A stretch of DNA of 6,167 bases from Balneolia bacterium (GTDB lineage Bacteria; Bacteroidota; Rhodothermia; Balneolales; Cyclonatronaceae): the NCBI GenBank assembly GCA_003566395.1, contig PXDL01000111.1, forward strand, positions 1 to 6,167, given 5' to 3'. The first letter of the stretch is position 1. Every line of letters starts with the position of its first letter. Under the pieces are notes generated by a model, which did not search any database, had not been told where the DNA came from, and saw only the letters and a list, made by a program, of their open reading frames with translations. Made by a program: the position numbers and the translations under genes. Below, piece by piece: positions 1 to 4,849 of this stretch.

Positions 1-569
1 CCGCGTTTGCCTTCCAAAGATTCCATTAGGGATGATTCTTCGCCGCAGATATAAGCACCGGCACCGGCATGCACATACATGTCTAAATCAAATCCCGAAC
101 CGAGGATATTCTTGCCGAGATATCCTTTTTTATAGGCATCGTCGATAGCCCGCTGCATCATGTCTATCCAATCCTTGTACTCTCCGCGGATGTACACATA
201 TACAGCGGTTATATCCATCGCAAAACCGGCAATGATAGAACCTTCGATAAAAAGGTGAGGGTTGTACTCAAAAATCTGCCGGTCCTTGAATGTTCCCGGC
301 TCCGATTCATCGCCGTTAGCGGCTATGTACCGCGGTTTGCCGTCAGGTTTAGGCATAAAGGACCACTTCAGACCGGCGTTAAATCCGGCTCCGCCTCGTC
401 CGCGAATGTTGGCGGCTTTAACCTCCTCAACTACCTTTTCAGGGGTGTAGTCTTTGAGAACCCTTGCAAGTTGTTTATAGCCGTCGTTTTTCTCGTAAAC
501 CTCAATTTTATGAAGATTCGGAATTTTCGGAATCAGCAGAGGCTCGTAATTTCTCCAGTCAACAGCCAT
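1..569 (-). CDS. nuoF: NADH-quinone oxidoreductase subunit F, N-terminal part (cut by window edge)
   Basis: This is the NADH-binding, FMN-carrying 51-kDa-type subunit of complex I, which takes hydride from NADH and passes electrons into the iron-sulfur chain. It was read by reverse-complementing positions 569 to 3, giving 189 open codons starting MAVDWRNYEP. The FMN-site glycine-rich motif RGRGGAGF is at residues 56-63, followed by GLKWSF (66-71). NGDESEPGTFKDR (85-97) holds the conserved glutamate region near NADH. YIRGEY (126-131), LGKNILGSG (151-159) and AYICGEESSLMESLEGK (172-188) are also family signatures. The usual GFPTG after the glycine loop reads GFNAG here. NuoF is normally about 430-450 residues, so roughly 250 residues, including the C-terminal cysteines for cluster N3, lie beyond the window. 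The ATG begins two bases after the nuoE stop, and AAGG in the end of nuoE may serve as a weak ribosome site. Confidence 0.97.
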   Translation of the reverse strand, partial: MAVDWRNYEPLLIPKIPNLHKIEVYEKNDGYKQLARVLKDYTPEKVVEEVKAANIRGRGGAGFNAGLKWSFMPKPDGKPRYIAANGDESEPGTFKDRQIFEYNPHLFIEGSIIAGFAMDITAVYVYIRGEYKDWIDMMQRAIDDAYKKGYLGKNILGSGFDLDMYVHAGAGAYICGEESSLMESLEGKR

Positions 570-571
570 GA

Positions 572-1126
572 TTAGCCCTTGGTTTTAGATTCATCTTCAT
601 GATGTTGCGGAAACGGAATCTGGTCGAACTCCGGCATGTTGCCCGCTTTAAGGTCATCAATAATTTTATCAACTTTGTCGGTTGTGAGATTATTACAGTA
701 CACCCCGTTGGTGATTTGCATCATGGGAGCGTAGCCACAGGCTCCAAGGCATTCTACAGACTGAATACTGAACATGCCATCCTCGGTGGTTTCTCCGGCT
801 TTAATACCAAGGCGGTCTTCGAGGTGATGAAGGATATCGTAGCCGCCGCAAATCTGGCATGTTAGCGTGGTGCAGACATCAAAAACAAATTTCCCTTTAC
901 GTTCGCCGTAGTACTGTGTGTAAAACGTAACCACACCGTAAACGTGAGAGGCGGGAAGATCGAGAGTGCGCGCCACAAGCTGCTGCACTTCCGGCTCGAC
1001 GTGGCCGAATTTAGTCTGTGCAAGCCAAAGGACAGGCATCACAGGAGGTTTTTTATCAGGATACTTGGCTTTGATCTTTTCGATCTCGGCCAGTTCTTCT
1101 TTAGTAAATTCGTAGGTTTCGCTCAT
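572..1126 (-). CDS. nuoE: NADH-quinone oxidoreductase subunit E (24-kDa-type, 2Fe-2S)
   Basis: This thioredoxin-fold subunit carries the off-path 2Fe-2S cluster N1a and docks on NuoF in the cytoplasmic NADH-dehydrogenase module. The 184-residue product has the expected helical N-terminus (about 5-60), the HVYGVVTFY signature (61-69), and the two cluster half-sites: Cys85-x4-Cys90 and Cys126-x3-Cys130 (VECLGAC). GETTEDGMF (111-119) is also typical. Two more cysteines are present, Cys93 (three residues after a ligand) and Cys144; neither is in a known ligand position. The C-terminal tail after about residue 165 is charged and probably flexible. The start ATG lies two bases after the nuoD stop. 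A GGGAG sits well upstream inside nuoD but is too distant to be a convincing ribosome site. Length is normal for the family. Confidence 0.97.
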   Translation of the reverse strand: MSETYEFTKEELAEIEKIKAKYPDKKPPVMPVLWLAQTKFGHVEPEVQQLVARTLDLPASHVYGVVTFYTQYYGERKGKFVFDVCTTLTCQICGGYDILHHLEDRLGIKAGETTEDGMFSIQSVECLGACGYAPMMQITNGVYCNNLTTDKVDKIIDDLKAGNMPEFDQIPFPQHHEDESKTKG

Positions 1127-1128
1127 AT

Positions 1129-2418
1129 CTATTTATCTGATTCTCCCATTACGGGGTCAACACCACCAATAAGCACCACCGTGTCGGCGATCATTTGGCC
1201 GTCGAGTATTTTCTCAAGCCCCTGCAAATTGGTGAAAGAGGGTGCGTTTATTTTCATTCGCCAGGGATGTCCTGTTCCGTCGCTTTGAATATAAAAACCG
1301 AGTTCACCTTTTGGTGCTTCGATGGCGTGGTAACATTCTACGCCTTCAGGCGGGCAAACTCCGGTGTCGGTCATCATAAAATCGTGAATCATACCTTCCA
1401 TGGAGTAATAAACCTCGTCTTTGGAAGGATACGTTTTCTTGGCGTCGTCGGTACGAATCGGGCCTTTGGGAAGCTTATCGAGGCACTGATTGATAATCCT
1501 GATGCTCTCGGACATTTCTTCCATCCGTATAAAGTAGCGGGCCAGATTATCACCTTCGAGGCGGGTAGGCACATCGAACTCCACATCATCATAACGCAGA
1601 TACGGGCTGAATTTCCGCATATCGTAGGGTATGCCAACAGCACGAAGGTTCGGGCCTGTTAGTCCGTACGCGACGGCATCTTTGTGCGAAATTTGGCCGA
1701 CATTAAGGTTACGGTCGTAGAAAATCCGGTTTTTGTTCAGCAGTTTGCGCCAGTCGCGTATTTCGTTAGGAAACGACTTGGTAAACTCACGAATCATGTC
1801 AATACATGTGGGCGAGAGGTCGTTGTGAACGCCGCCTATCCGGGAATGAGAAATCGTGAAGCGATGGCCACCGAAATTGTCGAATATATCGTAAAGACGC
1901 TCGCGCTCGCGGAATGTCCAGATGAAGAACGAGATTGCGCCGGTGTCCATCACCATAGCGCCGAGGTAAAGCAGGTGAGAGGAGATACGGGCCAGCTCGC
2001 AACCGATCATGCGGATGTATTTGGCTCTTTCCGGAATTTCGATCTCGGCAATTTTTTCAACAGCCGTGCATAGCGCAACATTATTGCTGTACGGGGAAAG
2101 GTAGTCCATGCGGTCGGTATAGGGCATGAACTCCTGATAGGTTTTATTTTCGGCTATTTTTTCCACTCCTCTGTGGAGATAGCCGATATCGAGACGATTT
2201 CGGAGAATGCGTTCACCGTCGAGCTCAAGAAGCAACCGAAGTACACCGTGGGTGGCCGGGTGCTGCGGCCCCATGTTAAGGACCATGCGCGTACCGAGCG
2301 GATCTTCCTCGACGTCAACGGTGGTATGTTTGTCCTCCAGACTTTTATAAAGCGCGTTTTGATGCTTTTTGAAAAAAGTCGGATTGGTTTTATCTATAAA
2401 GGAATTCTTTATTTCCAT
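1129..2418 (-). CDS. nuoD: NADH-quinone oxidoreductase subunit D (49-kDa-type)
   Basis: This is the 49-kDa-type subunit that, with NuoB, forms the quinone-reduction site of complex I. The 429-residue product has a roughly 44-residue N-terminal segment, then MGPQHPATHG (49-58) and YTDRMDY (100-106). By spacing, His57 and Tyr106 match the quinone-headgroup residues His38 and Tyr87 of Thermus Nqo4 (49 residues apart in both). IGYLHRGVEKI (78-88), GGHRFTISHSRIGG (183-196) and LTGPNLRA (253-260) are further family motifs. The nickel-binding CxxC pairs of the related hydrogenase large subunits are absent, which rules out a NiFe hydrogenase. It is not fused to NuoC, which is encoded 15 bases upstream. 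The C-terminus ends DPVMGESDK, with Lys where I recall Arg as usual. There is no Shine-Dalgarno sequence before the ATG. Confidence 0.98.
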   Translation of the reverse strand: MEIKNSFIDKTNPTFFKKHQNALYKSLEDKHTTVDVEEDPLGTRMVLNMGPQHPATHGVLRLLLELDGERILRNRLDIGYLHRGVEKIAENKTYQEFMPYTDRMDYLSPYSNNVALCTAVEKIAEIEIPERAKYIRMIGCELARISSHLLYLGAMVMDTGAISFFIWTFRERERLYDIFDNFGGHRFTISHSRIGGVHNDLSPTCIDMIREFTKSFPNEIRDWRKLLNKNRIFYDRNLNVGQISHKDAVAYGLTGPNLRAVGIPYDMRKFSPYLRYDDVEFDVPTRLEGDNLARYFIRMEEMSESIRIINQCLDKLPKGPIRTDDAKKTYPSKDEVYYSMEGMIHDFMMTDTGVCPPEGVECYHAIEAPKGELGFYIQSDGTGHPWRMKINAPSFTNLQGLEKILDGQMIADTVVLIGGVDPVMGESDK

Positions 2419-2433
2419 ACAAAGCCAGTGTCG

Positions 2434-2940
2434 TTAATCTGCGTCGGGAGTAGTGGTCGGGAGCGGAAGGGAGCCCGGAATTCCCAAAAGGGGAAATTCT
2501 TTGCGCAGGGGATGATATTTGAAGTCTTCGGGCAGAAATATACGGCGAAGGTCGGGGTGGCCTTCAAACTTAATCCCGAACATATCCCAGCATTCGCGCT
2601 CGTTCCAGTTCGCTCCGGGCCAAATATCTGTAACGGTGGGCACAACCGGATTTTCTTCCGGGCACCACGTCTTTAAAAAGATACGAAGCCCCGTGCGAAG
2701 GCTGATGATGTTGTATATGACCTCAAACCGCTCATCGGAGGTAAATCGGTCGGCACCGAGTATATCAACCAGATAATCGAAATCGTGCGTTTTGTACAAC
2801 CAGCTACACACATCGTGAATTTTACCAAGTGCCACGCGTACCTGAATATCTCCGGCATGAGAAGTTGTCTCAAGTACGTCGTCATTAAACGTGTTTTTTA
2901 GGTCTTCAATGACCGCGTTCAGTTTTTCCTCTTTACTCAT
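2434..2940 (-). CDS. nuoC: NADH-quinone oxidoreductase subunit C (30-kDa-type)
   Basis: This is the 30-kDa-type structural subunit of the complex I connecting arm. It has no cofactor and packs against NuoD. The 168-residue protein has the alpha/beta N-terminal domain (about 5-110) and then the family signature at about 114-150: ERECWDMFGI, FEGHPDLRRIFLPEDF and HPLRKEFPL. It is short compared with some bacterial NuoC proteins, whose C-terminal tail is longer; here the end is a Pro/Thr-rich stretch (PLPTTTPDAD, 159-168) with no recognisable domain. The gene sits 24 bases after nuoB and 15 bases before nuoD, so co-translation of C and D as separate chains is expected. The bases before the ATG (CCCAATTAAT) are AT-rich and contain no purine-rich ribosome site. 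Confidence 0.97.
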   Translation of the reverse strand: MSKEEKLNAVIEDLKNTFNDDVLETTSHAGDIQVRVALGKIHDVCSWLYKTHDFDYLVDILGADRFTSDERFEVIYNIISLRTGLRIFLKTWCPEENPVVPTVTDIWPGANWNERECWDMFGIKFEGHPDLRRIFLPEDFKYHPLRKEFPLLGIPGSLPLPTTTPDAD

Positions 2941-2964
2941 ATTAATTGGGTATCAATCCCGGAA

Positions 2965-3450
2965 TTATCTGTCGTAAACGGTGGAATGCTCGGTTTTAAC
3001 TTTATCCTGAATTTGCATGAGTGCATTCAGGAGGGCATCGGGGCGAGGCGGACATCCGGAAACGTAAACATCTACAGGGAGAAAGTTATCGCACCCCTGA
3101 ACCACGCCGTAGCAACGGTGCATGCCTCCTGTGGAAGCGCAGGCGCCCATAGCGATACACCATTTCGGGTCGGGCATTTGATCCCAAATTCTGCGAATCG
3201 CGTGCGACATTTTATATGTACACCAACCGGCCACTATCATCACATCACTTTGCCGTGGCGAAAAACGCATAACCTCGGAGCCGAAACGGGAAGCATCATA
3301 TTTAGGTCCTGCAAAAGCCATCATTTCAATAGCACAGCAGGCGAGCCCCATCGGCATGGGCCACATTGCATTAGCGCGTGCCCAGTTGGTTAGAGAATCT
3401 AATTGTGTAGTAAGAAAGCCCTGGTCGTTCAGTGATTTTTCTAAGCTCAT
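2965..3450 (-). CDS. nuoB: NADH-quinone oxidoreductase subunit B (PSST-type, cluster N2)
   Basis: This subunit holds the terminal 4Fe-4S cluster N2, which reduces quinone at the NuoB-NuoD interface. In the 161-residue product the four N2 ligands are Cys38 and Cys39 (LACCAIEMM), Cys104 (MGACASTGG) and Cys133 (SGCPPRPDAL). Their spacing of 66 and 29 residues equals that of Thermus Nqo6. SPRQSD (64-69), KMSHAIRRIWDQMP (80-93) and PVDVYV (125-130) complete the family pattern. Four further cysteines are present at 77 (GWCTYKM), 98 (KWC), 113 (HRCYG) and 120 (QGCD), which many NuoB proteins lack at these places. The gene begins 20 bases after nuoA and ends 24 before nuoC. The sequence before the ATG (ACGGCTTT) has no good Shine-Dalgarno match. 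Overall length is normal for a NuoB without N-terminal extension. Confidence 0.98.
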   Translation of the reverse strand: MSLEKSLNDQGFLTTQLDSLTNWARANAMWPMPMGLACCAIEMMAFAGPKYDASRFGSEVMRFSPRQSDVMIVAGWCTYKMSHAIRRIWDQMPDPKWCIAMGACASTGGMHRCYGVVQGCDNFLPVDVYVSGCPPRPDALLNALMQIQDKVKTEHSTVYDR

Positions 3451-3470
3451 AAAGCCGTATTAAATACTAA

Positions 3471-3854
3471 TTATTGAAGTGTGGATTGTTTGGTGATTTC
3501 GAAATTCTTGGACTCTTTCTTCAGCGTGTATATAAGACCGAGCGTAAGTATGCAGATAAATATCATCACGGCGAAGAACGTTCCGAAACCAAGCTCCTGA
3601 TAACGAACGGCCCAGGGATAGACAAAAATAATTTCAAGGTCGAATACAATGAACTCCATTGCCACCATATAAAAACTTACAGAATACCGCTCTTTGGCGT
3701 CGCCGATAGGGTCCATTCCGCTTTCATATGGCTTTAATTTTGGTGCAGAAGGGCGGTGCGGACCAAGAACACGCGATATAATCATAAGAGCTGTTGCCAG
3801 CACGGCGGCAATGCCAAGCAACACAAAAATGGGCAAATATGCTTCGAGCATCAT
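3471..3854 (-). CDS. nuoA: NADH-quinone oxidoreductase subunit A (ND3-type membrane subunit)
   Basis: This is the ND3-type inner-membrane subunit, located where the membrane arm of complex I meets the peripheral arm near the quinone channel. The 127-residue protein has three predicted membrane helices at about 7-30, 59-80 and 91-111. The long loop between the first two carries KPYESGMDPIG (41-51), followed by SVSFYMVAMEF and the acidic FDLE (71-74) within helix two. Position 45 in the loop is Ser, where mitochondrial ND3 has the redox-sensitive cysteine; Ser here also occurs in other bacteria such as E. coli. The tail after residue 112 is polar. Two adjacent ATG codons (3854 and 3851) could start the protein; I chose the first, and the difference is one residue. 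It is the first gene of the operon and faces a 372-base divergent intergenic region. Confidence 0.97.
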   Translation of the reverse strand: MMLEAYLPIFVLLGIAAVLATALMIISRVLGPHRPSAPKLKPYESGMDPIGDAKERYSVSFYMVAMEFIVFDLEIIFVYPWAVRYQELGFGTFFAVMIFICILTLGLIYTLKKESKNFEITKQSTLQ

Positions 3855-3899
3855 CTAATAAAGGAATTATACAGGTTCGGGAGTGAACTATTCATCTTT

Positions 3900-3930
3900 A
3901 AAATTTACATTCAAAAGCGGCAAATATCAA
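3900..3930 (-). promoter_or_regulatory. candidate promoter of the nuoA-F operon
   Basis: Read on the minus strand, TTGATA (3930-3925) is followed after 17 bases by TAAATT (3907-3902). The same stretch fits the Bacteroidota-type pattern: TTG, 20 bases, then TAAATTTT, which matches TAnnTTTG at seven of eight positions. Transcription would begin near 3895 and give a leader of about 40 bases before nuoA. A perfect TATAAT also lies closer to the gene (3871-3866), but it has no good upstream box and would leave almost no leader. This is a motif match only and is not proof of use. Confidence 0.35.
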
Positions 3931-4083
3931 TTTAATTATAGAAGGGCCGGGCTATCTAAACCTAATCCAAATTGAAAGCGATAAAAACCGTACTTAGCAA
4001 GGCTGAATGGTTGGAAGGGGAATAGCTGTTTAAGCTCTGTGCATTATTTGTTAAATTTAAAAAATAAACCAGCATTCAAGATT

Positions 4084-4100
4084 CCGGTATTCAATACCGG
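4084..4100 (+). repeat. 17-bp perfect inverted repeat with T-rich tail; possible terminator or operator
   Basis: CCGGTATT, a central C, then AATACCGG forms a perfect 8-bp-arm palindrome. As RNA it would form a stem of about seven pairs with a three-base loop. On the plus strand it is followed by GCTTTTGATTTTT (4101-4113), which resembles an intrinsic terminator with an interrupted T-run. In the minus direction no T-run follows directly. No gene ends here on either strand, so if it terminates anything it would be a leader or small RNA begun inside the intergenic region. The near-gapless symmetry also suits a dimeric repressor site. The repeat is certain; its role is not. Confidence 0.8.
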
Positions 4101-4226
4101 GCTTTTGATTTTTATAAAGAAAGGACGATGCGGCCGAACGTGCAATAGATTAGTGATTTCGGCTGTTATCACACTTTAAGGCATATTGAAACATGTTGGC
4201 AACCAATTAATTGAACCGGATTATTC

Positions 4227-4847
4227 GTGGATAAAATACAGATGGATATTCTCGGACTTTCAACAAGTCCGAGCAGCGGCGGCGCATATGCCCTTATTCT
4301 GAACGAAAACGAGGGAAACAGAAGACTGCCCATAATCATCGGTACCTTTGAAGCCCAGGCTATCGCGCTGGAACTCGAGCATATAAAGCCTCCGCGGCCA
4401 ATGACACACGATCTCATGCGAAACATTATTCAGAGTTTTGAGTCATTCGTAAAGTACATTTTCATCAACAATCTCAAAGACGGCACCTTTTATGCGCAGG
4501 TAGTGTATGAACACAATGGCTCTGAAGTGGAACAGGATGCGCGGCCAAGTGACGCCATCGCCCTTGCTATACGGTTCAAAGCACCGATTTACACGTCTCC
4601 GCACGTTCTGAACGAAGCCGGAATCGTTTCTGAAGAAGATCAGGGCGATGTTTCTTCCAAAGCTTCATCTGAAGGAGCTATGGCCGGAGCCAATATTCCC
4701 GGCACCGCTCCATCTACAGCAAGTTCAGGCAGCACATCCGGTGATCGGCTTAAACAGCTTGAAAAAAAGCTTGAGCATGCCATTAAAAATGAGGATTACG
4801 AGAAAGCTGCTCAGATCAGAGATGAAATAGCCCGAATTAAAGAGTGA
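4227..4847 (+). CDS. bifunctional nuclease family (DUF151) protein with C-terminal UVR domain
   Basis: The 206-residue product has an N-terminal BFN/DUF151 domain (about 1-135) with the family signatures GAYALIL (19-25), RRLPIIIGTFEAQAIALELE (32-51), PPRPMTHDL (55-63) and ARPSDAIALAIR (105-116). Members have been reported to have combined DNase and RNase activity, and the Thermotoga structure is known, but the cellular role is unclear. Residues 139-172 form a Ser/Ala/Gly/Thr-rich linker. Residues 173-206 are a UVR motif (LEKKLEHAIKNEDYEKAAQ, then RDEI), a helical hairpin that mediates protein contacts in UvrB, UvrC and McsA. The start is GTG at 4227, chosen because DKIQMDILGLS aligns with the usual N-terminus; an ATG at 4242 would cut the first strand. 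No Shine-Dalgarno sequence is visible. bshC follows after two bases. Actual nuclease activity here is unproven. Confidence 0.93.
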   Translation: MDKIQMDILGLSTSPSSGGAYALILNENEGNRRLPIIIGTFEAQAIALELEHIKPPRPMTHDLMRNIIQSFESFVKYIFINNLKDGTFYAQVVYEHNGSEVEQDARPSDAIALAIRFKAPIYTSPHVLNEAGIVSEEDQGDVSSKASSEGAMAGANIPGTAPSTASSGSTSGDRLKQLEKKLEHAIKNEDYEKAAQIRDEIARIKE

Positions 4848-4849
4848 TT

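Larger units (their letters stand above)
3855..4226. other. divergent intergenic region between nuoA and the BFN-UVR gene
   Basis: This 372-base AT-rich stretch separates the two divergent gene blocks, so it should hold both promoters. It contains the candidate nuoA promoter (3900-3930), a 17-bp perfect palindrome (4084-4100) with a T-rich tail, and a 10-bp palindrome CAATTAATTG (4204-4213) just before the nuclease-family gene. A weak plus-strand promoter candidate is TTTAAG (4029-4034), 17 bases, TAAATT (4052-4057); its first box matches poorly. I see no convincing protein-coding frame, no tRNA-like fold and no known riboswitch. About 125 bases lie between the palindrome and the start of the next gene. 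Confidence 0.7.

Noticed and set aside
1195..1662. A 155-codon plus-strand open frame
   Set aside because: It is a shadow of nuoD on the opposite strand; the nuoD protein is continuous and conserved across it.
2173..2676. A 167-codon plus-strand open frame
   Set aside because: It is antisense to the nuoD start and nuoC end, both of which show strong conserved motifs there. The product resembles nothing I know.
1129..3450. NuoB/NuoD as parts of a NiFe hydrogenase or hydrogenase-like complex
   Set aside because: NuoD lacks the CxxC nickel ligands and keeps the quinone-site His and Tyr. NuoE and NuoF follow in the operon, so NADH-dependent complex I is the right reading.
4128..4148. A six-codon ATG frame preceded by GAAAGGA, just after the palindrome; possible leader peptide
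   Set aside because: The purine-rich site is only two bases from the ATG, the peptide has no informative run of codons, and such short frames occur by chance.
4169..4426. An 85-codon minus-strand frame reaching into the intergenic region
   Set aside because: Most of it is antisense to the conserved BFN domain, and it has no recognisable features.
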